Shown here piece by piece: positions 53,303 through 62,317 of a stretch of 64,000 nt of DNA. The notes below the pieces were generated by a model that was not told the origin of the DNA, made no database searches, and worked only from the letters and a program-made list of their open reading frames with translations. How positions within the stretch are numbered: the first letter of the stretch is position 1; the number at the start of each line of letters is the position of its first letter. The stretch is taken from contig NC_016527.1 in the NCBI RefSeq assembly GCF_000236905.1, positions 558,001 through 622,000 on the forward strand, in the 5' to 3' direction. Source of the stretch: Tetrapisispora phaffii CBS 4417 (Eukaryota; Ascomycota; Saccharomycetes; Saccharomycetales; Saccharomycetaceae). The position numbers and the translations under genes were made by a program.

Positions 53303-55132
53303 TTATTGTAATATGCTTTGAGATTTCTCTAAACTTTGCGACGCAAAATACTTCACATCAATATCCTCATCTTCATTTAAGTTCTTTAGTGCAGGAATTA
53401 TTGTGTTCTTAATAGTATCTTGGTAAGTGTTTAGATCTTTGCTAAATGATTCCGCTACTGCAGCATATGACTTTGCAATATTAAATCTAATATTTGGTAC
53501 TGAATCATTTGCTAAATGATTGATAAACGGTAAAATATCCTCTGCAGTAATTTTTTGAGACACAACAGGAATTAGTGTAGTTAAAGCAGATAGCAAAGTA
53601 AATCTATATACAAAGTTTTCTAATAATTGTGTATCAAATTTTAATAATTTAGAAATAATTTCTTCTTGACACCATTTATCCCCAAATATTTCTGTTAAAC
53701 GTTTTATATTATTAATAGCAGCATTTCTGATCGAATATACGGTATCCCATAACCAAGAGAGGCATAATTCACGTAATTGTTTATCGAAAAATTCTTCGCC
53801 TAATTGTTCTGCTAAAATCGGTATGTATTTAATTATCGCAAGTCTAACCCTCCAATTCATATCGTTTGCTAATTCTGTAATGGCAGGTAGTAATGATTCT
53901 GATAATAGTTGAACACCTACGACATCATATACTGCTTTTAAATTACCAATTATATTAAGACGCACCTCTGGGAACTCATCCTTTAGCATATCTAACAATA
54001 CTGGAATTAAATTATCAGTGGTCTGTTGTCGGTCCAAAACATCTGCAATATTTGTAATAGTTAATGCTAAAGAGGCTCTAGTAGCTTCGTTATCATCCAT
54101 GCTTAAGCTTCTAATAATTGGAAATATCTTTTCCAATACAACTGTTGGATTGTTTAATAAACTCACGAAACCAGGTAATTGTTTAGCAATTGCTTTCCTT
54201 ATATCAGCCTCATTATCTTCGCATAGACCAATAAAAGGTTCAACTAAAGAATTTATATATGCTTCATCATTTGAGAATTGACTAGCAACTTCTTCAAATT
54301 TATCGGCAATCATGTAACGAACTCTCCAAGATTCATCAGTTATTAACTTTTTAGTAGATTCTAATAGATCATTTGCATTAGAATAATCCTTATTTTTGTT
54401 AAAATATTTTAAAATCGAAATTAAACAATCAACTGCTAAAAATTTAACGGAATCTTGGTCATCATCCATAATCTTTTGAAACATTGTAGAAATGGATTTC
54501 CAATCTTCAGGTGTTGGCAAGGATTGATTTTGAGCAAACAAATCTATTATACTTGGTAAATTTTTGCTTGCAGACCTTCTAACCATTGGTGTTTCATCTT
54601 CTATTAATTGCAAATACATCGACAGCATATTCGATCTTATAGAATCGTCCTTTATTCTGACTAAAACGGATTTAAAAAGACCACATGCCGATACTTTGGC
54701 TGAAAACCAATCAGCAGTACTTAAATTTTGTATCAATGGAATAAAAGCATTAAATAGTTGCTCTTCGGATAGCTCCTGAGCAATATTGTTCAATGACATA
54801 ACAGCCTTCTCTCTTACAACAGTATCTTCAGCAGAAGCTAATACCTCTAAAGGTTGAATAAGAATAGTCAAATGTTCAGGACCTCCAACATATTGTGTGA
54901 ATTTCCCTAATTGGTCAGCTAAGATGGCAAAAACTTCATCTTCATCATCCTGTGCAACTTCTAACAAAAATGGAATTAATTCATCTCTACATCTTTCGGG
55001 ACCTAAAGCTTCGGCTACAGTGTCAATCCTCTGCATTGCTTCAACTCTATTGATAACATCGACATGTTTCAATTCATCCATTAAGAGTGCAAGTGGATAA
55101 ATATCATCTTCTGGTGAAATCTCAGAACCCAT
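53303..55132 (-). CDS. TPD3: Tpd3, PP2A scaffold (A) subunit
   Basis: Tpd3 is the scaffold that joins the PP2A catalytic subunits Pph21/22 to the regulatory subunits Cdc55 or Rts1. The product has 609 residues (S. cerevisiae 635) made of about 15 HEAT repeats from end to end. Recognisable units include DNEADIRKAIAKQLPGF and DMNWRVRLAIIKYIPILAEQLG, with the typical intra-repeat Asp and Arg ladder. It starts MGSEISPEDDIYPLALLMDEL. The regulatory partner RTS1 is encoded 10.7 kb to the left. It matches YAL016W. NTG1 and TPD3 converge here, as in S. cerevisiae. Confidence 0.97.
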   Translation of the reverse strand: MGSEISPEDDIYPLALLMDELKHVDVINRVEAMQRIDTVAEALGPERCRDELIPFLLEVAQDDEDEVFAILADQLGKFTQYVGGPEHLTILIQPLEVLASAEDTVVREKAVMSLNNIAQELSEEQLFNAFIPLIQNLSTADWFSAKVSACGLFKSVLVRIKDDSIRSNMLSMYLQLIEDETPMVRRSASKNLPSIIDLFAQNQSLPTPEDWKSISTMFQKIMDDDQDSVKFLAVDCLISILKYFNKNKDYSNANDLLESTKKLITDESWRVRYMIADKFEEVASQFSNDEAYINSLVEPFIGLCEDNEADIRKAIAKQLPGFVSLLNNPTVVLEKIFPIIRSLSMDDNEATRASLALTITNIADVLDRQQTTDNLIPVLLDMLKDEFPEVRLNIIGNLKAVYDVVGVQLLSESLLPAITELANDMNWRVRLAIIKYIPILAEQLGEEFFDKQLRELCLSWLWDTVYSIRNAAINNIKRLTEIFGDKWCQEEIISKLLKFDTQLLENFVYRFTLLSALTTLIPVVSQKITAEDILPFINHLANDSVPNIRFNIAKSYAAVAESFSKDLNTYQDTIKNTIIPALKNLNEDEDIDVKYFASQSLEKSQSILQ

Positions 55133-56047
55133 TGTTTTCTAAATTAATAGCAATATACAATAACAAATTCCCACTGTTATATTTAAGGCTAATGTTAAAA
55201 TCTATGATAATTATTATCTTCAAACAAAATAATAAAAATTAAAAAGATTCTTGTCACCTTTAAAAATAAAATTATCTTAGTAACAGTATATAACAATATA
55301 TCACGACGACTATTTCTTCTCTACAATATTATTAATTGTACTTGGAAACCTGTACTCTTGACGCTATCAATTATGAATATAGCACTATGTATAAAATTCA
55401 ACTGACTATACTGAAAAGGTTATCTTGGGGTCCTTCTTTCATTTAAATAAATATATAATTTAACTATTTAAATTTTTTTGAATTCTATTTTGTTGTTGTG
55501 TTTTCTCGTCGGATTAAGTTTACTATAAATTTATTTTAAAAGACTGATGAACCCGAGAATCCAATTGAATCATGTGACTCCTATTGCAGTAAATGTATTA
55601 ATTTACATCAAAGGTGTCGTTAATTGTACTGTCAGACTTTGCATTATCTGGCACATCTAAAATATATGTGGGTGTATACATGTCATTAATGAAAGTGGTT
55701 ATTGAGGAACTTTCTGTTGGTGTTTTTTTTTATTTTACGTTTGGGTTAGGTTGTTTTCGTATCTGTGGGTTCATTTATAACCATTCAGCACTTTGGGAAA
55801 CTAGAAGTAAAAACAAATACTGTTTTTTTATTAACAAATCTATAAACTATTCTTATCAAGTAAAGTTTATAATAAAACTTCCAATATTCATGTAGGAATG
55901 AGTGATCATTTATATTTAGGGATTTTTATTTATTATAATAACTCTTTGAGTTTTATAGAATGTATAAAATGTTTATTATTTGGGATGCATCTAGCGTGAA
56001 TATATGGGACCCTTAAAAATGCTTCATATCAATCCCTCTAATTCTTA
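55133..56047. other. TPD3 promoter and PSK1 3' flank
   Basis: This is AT-rich DNA with no convincing gene. A 93-codon plus-strand frame (55614-55895) is hydrophobic and unlike any family I know. An 11/11 ARS-consensus match lies at 55908-55918, again possibly by chance. Confidence 0.5.
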
Positions 56048-59000
56048 TTATAGTTTCAACCATTTATCATTAACAATCTCATCAATGGTTGGACGCTTAT
56101 TTGGATTCTTGGTTAATATCCTTTTAATTAAATCAATACAATCTTGACTTGCATCGCTTGTGTTATTAATTTTTAGTTCAGCTTCAAGAATCTCATCAAT
56201 GTTATAGAAGGGATTCTCTTTAAACATTATAGTATATAATAAAATACCAATCGCCCAAATATCTTGTGGTTTACCAAGATACGGTTCACCACTTAGCACT
56301 TCTGGAGCAGCATAATCTATGGTACCAACAAAAACATCAAATGGACCACTGTTGACATAGGCTGCTGAACCAAAATCAATTAGCTTAACAAAACCTTTGG
56401 CATCAACAATAACATTTTCGTCCTTAACATCTCTATGAACTATATTAGAGTCATGCAAGTGCTTTATACCAAGCACAACTTGAATGAAAATCAATCTTGC
56501 CTCCGATTCGGTCATGTTTGATTTGAATTCAATTAAATCAAACAAATCAATACACCCAGTTTCACCATGCAAGGGAGTTTCAATGTAATAATAATCATCA
56601 TCTTCAAAAAAATCTAGAAGTTGCATGATATTTTCATGAGGACTTTTATTCAATGTTGTCATTATTTGGATTTCTGAAGGAATTGTACCCAACTGTCTAT
56701 CTCTAACCCAGGTATCTACCAAAATTCTTTCTTTGAATATCATTTTGATAACAACAATATACCGTTTCTTTTTATGAAGGCATAAGTTAACTTTGCCATA
56801 TGCACCTTCGCCCATCTTCTGTAAAATAACAAAATCTGAAAACTTTTTCGTACGTTTTTGAGAACCAATTTGATTCTCTGGAACATGTAAAAATGTAGTC
56901 TTCAATTCAGATGGTGAATTCTTTAAAGAACTGATATTAGAATTAAGATCGGGGAAGGATCCACCGCTACTGATTTCTTTGGAAGGTACACGAGCAGACA
57001 ATTGCAGAGATGAAGCTGATTTAGAACTGATGGGTGAGGTTGCCATGCTTTTAATTAGACCTTCATCAACAGTAAATCTACCTGAGTTGATAAATTGAGA
57101 TTTATCTTTTACGTAGACATTTGCAAGTTCCAGTTTATTTCTTAATTCGCTATCATTAAAAATATTTTCATTGTCATTAGTTTCAACATCTCCTTTTGAG
57201 TCTGTGTGTTTCTTATTATTAGACGTTTTCGGTGATAATACATTTGAGGAAGAACGTACCGATTCCGGCGTGCGTGGAACGTGTAAATTGAGGGAAGAAT
57301 GTGATTGAGAACTGTTAGAATTGGGAGCAGTTCCTTGTGACGTAATAGTTTCTCCTGACATATGCTTATTATCAAGAGATAACTTAGAAAGCGCAGACAG
57401 ATCTTTAATGTTTATTTTAAGGGTTGATTTTTTCGAAGAAGATGCCGAACTACTGTTACTGCTTATGAAAGCCAATTCGCTTTCGTTTAACATTTGTAGT
57501 TGCGAAGGATTAGAATTATAGTCTTCGAATACAACATCTCTTGAATGGGTTATCCAAACAAATGCAACAGATGGATCGACAACACGAAGTTGAAAATCTA
57601 TCTTTATCGAACATCCATCTCTGTGAAGACCATCTATACCAACCGATGTGTAAAATGCATCCCGATCACCATCCATTTCAGCTTGGATTTTTCTAAAGAA
57701 ATGCTCGGTTAGTACTAAACCTTTATTCCTGCAATTGGTAATATCCAAAGCTGAGTACTTCTGGGCTACGTATGAGATAATCTTCGAAAATAATGGAATA
57801 ATTGTGTCAATATGCTCTCCAGCTAATTCACTAAAATGTAAACCAAACATGTTTTTGGCTATAGATCTGTTAAAAGTTATGAGTTGCAAAGTATGTGTAT
57901 CGATGATGAAGAGACCAGCTTCATATGGCAAACTATGAACTTTTAACTTTAATTCTTTCTCTAACATGATTGCCGAAACAGCACATGGGATGTTATATGA
58001 CAAATGGTTAATTGTGAAGTATCTTCTTCTATTTATATGATTTGCGACCCTTTCTTGAACAGAATATAGTTTATCTTCCTTTTCAAATATTTTTCCCTGC
58101 ATAACATCTTTGATTAGTTTCGAAAGAGAAAGACTAATATCAGATACATCGTGCATTTCATTGGCAAATTTCACAGACTTTTTCTTCGTTGGAATTGGAG
58201 CAATATCAATGTTCTCATTTTCTTTATTAGAAGAAAAATCATGATTTTCAAAGTCATTATCAGTATTTGTATGTGAAGGTAACAAAGCTAAAGATAATTC
58301 TTTTTCCATTGAAAGGCTACTCAATTTTAAGTCATCACCAGGGCTTTGTTTTTGTTTGAATAAAGCATCATTGCTAACGATATCTTCTATCGAAAAATCA
58401 TTCAAGTTAAGTTTTAAGTCCATGTAATCACATGGAACCTTCTCAAAAACACAGACTAATAAATTGTTTTTTCTTTTCGCCCAAATTGATGCCCATATTA
58501 AGTTATTTTTTCCGGATCCTGACTTTTGACTACCACCCGGTTGAACAATAGCTACAATTTCACCTGTGAAAACGATATCTCTCCCTTCAGTTCCTAATAT
58601 TTTATTGCAAACGAAATCTCTATTATCCGGATGAATCAAATCCAATAAAGATAATGCTTTGATGGCATTCCTAGATATACCAAATGATAAACATGATAAA
58701 TCGTTAGCTGCCCTAAACTGCCACGGATATTGTTCAGAACATGTGAAAATCGCATGAGGTGCAGAGTTTTTAATCGAGGTGAATGTATGCAATAAACGGC
58801 CATAATCTTGTTGTGGTCTGAATTCAGTAAACGATTCGTTATCTTCGCTGGGAATCGCATTTCCATTATTTTTATTTCCCAAAAATTCATTCATTTCTGT
58901 TTTCAATTCAGCCTCATCATCGATTGACCGTTCATCCGCCAATAATTCAAAAAATGGCTCGGCTAAACTATCCAATAACGTCTTTGTGACTGTAGTGGAG

Positions 59001-60151
59001 CCTGAATTTTTGACATCGCCAATGTTTAATTTATTGATATTCAACAAGGACATGTTATGTAAAGCTGATGCTTTAGCAGACAAATTGTTTTCCAAGGTTT
59101 CATTCAATAAGTCTAATAATTGAACCAAATCGGATATACGCGATGTTACAATCTCTGCAGATTGACTCGCCGTTGAATTATTATAAAATATGTTTTCTTT
59201 TTTTGATTCCACTCCCTTTCTGTGTTTTGTAGAGATAGAAATTGCAGTGAAGTTCAAATTATCTTCGTCAGATTCAGAGTTTATTTCACTTTCAGCACTT
59301 TCATCTCCACTATTATTATTATTATAACTAGTTTCATGTTCCGAAATGTTTGAAAGTTTATGCATTGTCATTTTATTAATCGAATGACTATTTGATGTTT
59401 TTATTTTTCCATAGGCGCCATTAAGTGAACTACTGTGTCCACTAGGTAAATGCATTAAAGATGTTGCTCTTGGCATGGATGCAATGTTAGTGTCTGATAC
59501 GGTTGGAGTATTCATGATCGTAGCAGTTGCACTTTTCGTAACAAATGCTTGCAATGTTGCTGAATGTGTTGTGTGCTTATTTAATTGTAAACTATCTCTT
59601 CTATTATTTTTAGCGTACACTCCATCTGCGCTGTCATAACTGGTATTATTATCTCTATTGTGTTGCGATGAATTGTAGCTTTCAAGATGACTTAAGAAAT
59701 CTTTATCATGTTTAATGAATTGGCTTAAATGTCTTGAATGATTTGTCTCTGCATCGTCACCATTTGCGGAATTACTTCCAGAGGGATCCTTCAACATATC
59801 AGGGTTACCTATTAAAATTTCCAACGATCTTTTCAAAATTTTCAGCCTGACAGCTAATGAATTTGGCGATAAGGGATTATATGAATACACATGGGTAGAT
59901 TCATTAGGGAGATTCATCAGCTCCTGCATATCGATGTCCGTCGAGCAGGAGTTTAGAGAATGGAGTGAATTCGAACGTTCTTGTAAATTTGCTGCATTAG
60001 GAGGACTGAGATCTTCTATAACTTGTTTCTCTGAAACATTAAATTGTGACTGAGCTTGATTAGTAGGGTTTCCCTCATTTAGAATAGAATGTTTTTCTCT
60101 CAGAGTCTGAAAAGAATTCCTCGAAGTATCAGAACCACCTATGTAAGGCAT
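56048..60151 (-). CDS. PSK1: PAS-domain protein kinase (Psk1/Psk2)
   Basis: PAS kinases adjust sugar storage against cell-wall glucan synthesis and protein synthesis (targets Ugp1, Gsy2 and translation factors). The start at 60151 gives MPYIGGSDTSRNSF, matching the S. cerevisiae start MPYIG; an ATG four codons earlier is equally open. The product has 1367 residues. The N-terminal conserved block includes LPNESTHVYSYNPLSPNSLA. The PAS region spans about 445-560 (SAPHAIFTCSEQYPWQFRAA). A second conserved block is SLPYEAGLFIIDTHTLQLI. The kinase domain spans about 1102-1366, with GEGAYGKVNLC, HRDVKDEN near 1235, DFGSA near 1258 and GTIDYAAPE. It matches YAL017W or YOL045W. Position beside TPD3 favours PSK1. 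Confidence 0.95.
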   Translation of the reverse strand: MPYIGGSDTSRNSFQTLREKHSILNEGNPTNQAQSQFNVSEKQVIEDLSPPNAANLQERSNSLHSLNSCSTDIDMQELMNLPNESTHVYSYNPLSPNSLAVRLKILKRSLEILIGNPDMLKDPSGSNSANGDDAETNHSRHLSQFIKHDKDFLSHLESYNSSQHNRDNNTSYDSADGVYAKNNRRDSLQLNKHTTHSATLQAFVTKSATATIMNTPTVSDTNIASMPRATSLMHLPSGHSSSLNGAYGKIKTSNSHSINKMTMHKLSNISEHETSYNNNNSGDESAESEINSESDEDNLNFTAISISTKHRKGVESKKENIFYNNSTASQSAEIVTSRISDLVQLLDLLNETLENNLSAKASALHNMSLLNINKLNIGDVKNSGSTTVTKTLLDSLAEPFFELLADERSIDDEAELKTEMNEFLGNKNNGNAIPSEDNESFTEFRPQQDYGRLLHTFTSIKNSAPHAIFTCSEQYPWQFRAANDLSCLSFGISRNAIKALSLLDLIHPDNRDFVCNKILGTEGRDIVFTGEIVAIVQPGGSQKSGSGKNNLIWASIWAKRKNNLLVCVFEKVPCDYMDLKLNLNDFSIEDIVSNDALFKQKQSPGDDLKLSSLSMEKELSLALLPSHTNTDNDFENHDFSSNKENENIDIAPIPTKKKSVKFANEMHDVSDISLSLSKLIKDVMQGKIFEKEDKLYSVQERVANHINRRRYFTINHLSYNIPCAVSAIMLEKELKLKVHSLPYEAGLFIIDTHTLQLITFNRSIAKNMFGLHFSELAGEHIDTIIPLFSKIISYVAQKYSALDITNCRNKGLVLTEHFFRKIQAEMDGDRDAFYTSVGIDGLHRDGCSIKIDFQLRVVDPSVAFVWITHSRDVVFEDYNSNPSQLQMLNESELAFISSNSSSASSSKKSTLKINIKDLSALSKLSLDNKHMSGETITSQGTAPNSNSSQSHSSLNLHVPRTPESVRSSSNVLSPKTSNNKKHTDSKGDVETNDNENIFNDSELRNKLELANVYVKDKSQFINSGRFTVDEGLIKSMATSPISSKSASSLQLSARVPSKEISSGGSFPDLNSNISSLKNSPSELKTTFLHVPENQIGSQKRTKKFSDFVILQKMGEGAYGKVNLCLHKKKRYIVVIKMIFKERILVDTWVRDRQLGTIPSEIQIMTTLNKSPHENIMQLLDFFEDDDYYYIETPLHGETGCIDLFDLIEFKSNMTESEARLIFIQVVLGIKHLHDSNIVHRDVKDENVIVDAKGFVKLIDFGSAAYVNSGPFDVFVGTIDYAAPEVLSGEPYLGKPQDIWAIGILLYTIMFKENPFYNIDEILEAELKINNTSDASQDCIDLIKRILTKNPNKRPTIDEIVNDKWLKL

Positions 60152-60690
60152 TTGATAGAACAAAATAAAACCAATCTAAAGCAAATATAAAGCTGTATCC
60201 AAAGAAGCAACTAGAATAAAGTAATGATGTGGTACTAAAAACGTATTAAAACTGGTATACCGAAGTCTTCAGGCACACTAGGAATTAATATAGTTTAGAT
60301 TACCTTCAATAGATCGAGATCAGTGTTTTTTGATATCCCGTTGTAATGAGTGTCAAGACAATATATCACTAGCGTGTATATATTGGTACATATACATAGA
60401 TATATATCTACATAAGCGTAGTTCATACAATTTAGTTTCATCTCTATATGTTGTTGCTATATATTATATTTTCAGGTAGTTTGTTAAATTGCAAAGTCAA
60501 AAATTTAAGTTGCAGAACCGAAGAATGATGCTTGTGGGAAATACCCCATATTCCATAAGAAACGCACGCACAAAGCTCATTATTCCTTGAAAAATTAGGA
60601 GATGACCATCAATCAATTACACAAATGGACTAATCTCGGAGTGGAAGGGAGCAAAACAGAAACTGGAAAATTGGGAAGAACGGAACGGGG

Positions 60691-60792
60691 TTACCCGGCG
60701 AGAAAAGCTGCAATCGATGCCTGAAGCAGAAAACCGTCACGTGCTGTACACGTGAATACTTTAGTTGCTATTTTATCACGTGGTTGCACGTG
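60691..60792 (+). promoter_or_regulatory. Island with four CACGTG sites and a TTACCCGG site
   Basis: TTACCCGG lies at 60691-60698. CACGTG occurs at 60738-60743, 60749-60754, 60777-60782 and 60787-60792. The motif set and density are the same as in the islands before ABP1 and MDM38. It is 360 bp before RRT8 and about 540 bp before PSK1, so either gene could use it. Confidence 0.5.
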
Positions 60793-60843
60793 ACGGGTAT
60801 TGTTCCCGTGACAGGAAAATGTTACTGGGTAGGGGGAGGGTGT

Positions 60844-60855
60844 GTGACACAAAAT
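60844..60855 (+). promoter_or_regulatory. RRT8: MSE-like (Ndt80) site upstream of RRT8
   Basis: GTGACACAAAAT contains GACACAAAA, a full match to the middle sporulation element core gNCRCAAAW. It lies about 300 bp before RRT8. The Lds1/Lds2/Rrt8 family acts in spore-wall formation, so Ndt80 control would make sense. It is a short motif and could be chance. Confidence 0.4.
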
Positions 60856-60863
60856 CAAACATA

Positions 60864-60903
60864 ATTTTATTCTTAGTGACATAAATATCACTAAGAATAA
60901 AAT
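60864..60903. repeat. AT-rich hairpin, perfect 16-bp arms with 8-nt loop
   Basis: The 16 bases at 60864-60879 are the exact reverse complement of 60888-60903 around CATAAATA. It lies about 250 bp before RRT8, next to the MSE-like site. It could be a cruciform, a dimer-binding site, or a hairpin in a long leader RNA. Confidence 0.8.
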
Positions 60904-61150
60904 ACAACAATCGTACATCAGACCATAGAGTTTACAACTCTCACAGGGCCTGAATATATAAACTAAGGTCTTCTTTCCAAATAAAGGAATGTAACTCTCT
61001 TATAGTACTTCTACTGTTTAGACTTTTACTCACAAGAAAAGAATAAACGGTATTTGTCTTGGCATTGAGTACTCCCAGAAATACAAGTACTATTGACATC
61101 TAATTGAATACTATCTCTTTCGTTAGTCAGATAAAAAACACACAAGGAAA

Positions 61151-62128
61151 ATGAGTTTGGGTGGATCATGCATTCTTTCTGCCATTGGTGGTATGGTTTA
61201 CAAGTTCGATAGAAATCAGGTCTATGAACGTTTACCAGCGTCACAAGATATTCATTTAAAATATTTTAAATTAGATAACTCGAACGATTCTAAAACTACG
61301 AAACAATTGAATCAAACAACCGCTACCAATAAAGGGATCTATAACTCTAAATTCATTAAATTCAAAAATCAAGTTCCAGTCATATTCATTAATTTTTTCA
61401 AAGACTTTTTTGAATCAAGATCATTTATATTACCAATTAATGGGATTAAAGAATTATTTAATAATTTTAAAGTTTATATGGTGCCAACTCTATTAACTTT
61501 TATCATATATTTTTTAATGTATTTACTGGTGTCTATGGCATATTTTGCCACTATCACACCAGTATATACAAGTTTACTGTTATTCTTAGGTCCACTAGGT
61601 TTAATCATTTCATTAATTCATACCGTTTTGCAAACAAATCAATTAACAATGATGTTCATGAGATTAAGCCATTTCCAAAATTTTGTTGTGAAAAAATATA
61701 TTAATCAAAATGACTTGCAGGAGCTTATTAAAAATAAACCCAAACCAATAAAATACTATATATCACCAAGAACAAAATATTTTTGGGTATATTATTTACC
61801 AAAAAAGTTAGTAAAATATGTTTTGGGTTTATTGGTATTCAATATGCTCTTTGCCATTAGCTTTGCACCAATTATTGGTCCATTCCTTTTCCATTTTTTA
61901 ATAGCACCTGTTATTACAAGAATTTATGTTTCGAAATTCTTTAGGTTAAGAGGGATAAGTAACGTAGAGAGAAATCAAAACTTCTATTTACATTTAGGAA
62001 GATATACAATTATTGGTTTATTTGCAGGATTATTAGAAAATATTCCAATTTTATCTGGATTTTTTTTAACTTCAAACACAATCGCCGTTACAATGTGGGG
62101 AATTGATGAAATTTCAAAATTCGAATAA
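61151..62128 (+). CDS. RRT8: Rrt8/Lds family lipid-droplet membrane protein
   Basis: Rrt8, Lds1 and Lds2 are related membrane proteins of lipid droplets that help assemble the dityrosine layer of the spore wall in S. cerevisiae. The product has 325 residues and an EI24-like layout. Hydrophobic blocks lie at about 107-163 (FIIYFLMYLLVSMAYFATI, then LLLFLGPLGLIISLIH), 224-262 (AISFAPIIGPFLFHFLIAP) and 284-315 (IIGLFAGLLENIPILSGFF). The start MSLGGSCILSAIGGMVY is typical. Convergence with GSH2 matches YOL048C/YOL049W, so RRT8 is the positional call, although LDS1 (beside PSK1 in S. cerevisiae) is an equal ancestor in the duplicate track. Confidence 0.88.
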   Translation: MSLGGSCILSAIGGMVYKFDRNQVYERLPASQDIHLKYFKLDNSNDSKTTKQLNQTTATNKGIYNSKFIKFKNQVPVIFINFFKDFFESRSFILPINGIKELFNNFKVYMVPTLLTFIIYFLMYLLVSMAYFATITPVYTSLLLFLGPLGLIISLIHTVLQTNQLTMMFMRLSHFQNFVVKKYINQNDLQELIKNKPKPIKYYISPRTKYFWVYYLPKKLVKYVLGLLVFNMLFAISFAPIIGPFLFHFLIAPVITRIYVSKFFRLRGISNVERNQNFYLHLGRYTIIGLFAGLLENIPILSGFFLTSNTIAVTMWGIDEISKFE

Positions 62129-62317
62129 TCAATAAAATTTATAAACATACTAGCATTATTTACCAACAGTTATCATTAATTACTTAGCTTTTTCCATTTC
62201 AATTTAAAAATTATCCCCACTATTAGATATTGATTTAAAATTCAAATAAATTAATAATATATTTCCTTTATTTCTTAAATGAGTGCACATATAAATATAT
62301 ATTAATATTTACAAAAC
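62129..62317. other. Convergent spacer, RRT8 and GSH2
   Basis: A 189-bp AT-rich spacer joins two 3' ends. It holds nothing beyond probable polyadenylation signals. Confidence 0.6.

Larger units (their letters stand above)
60152..61150. other. Divergent region between PSK1 and RRT8
   Basis: About 1 kb holds three items listed separately: a CACGTG/TTACCCG island, an MSE-like site and an AT-rich hairpin. TA-rich runs lie at about 60372-60415. No gene was seen. Confidence 0.6.

Noticed and set aside
55614..55895. 93-codon hydrophobic plus-strand frame between TPD3 and PSK1
   Set aside because: Random-looking composition, a long T-run in the middle and no family resemblance. It is not PEX15, the gene expected here from synteny.
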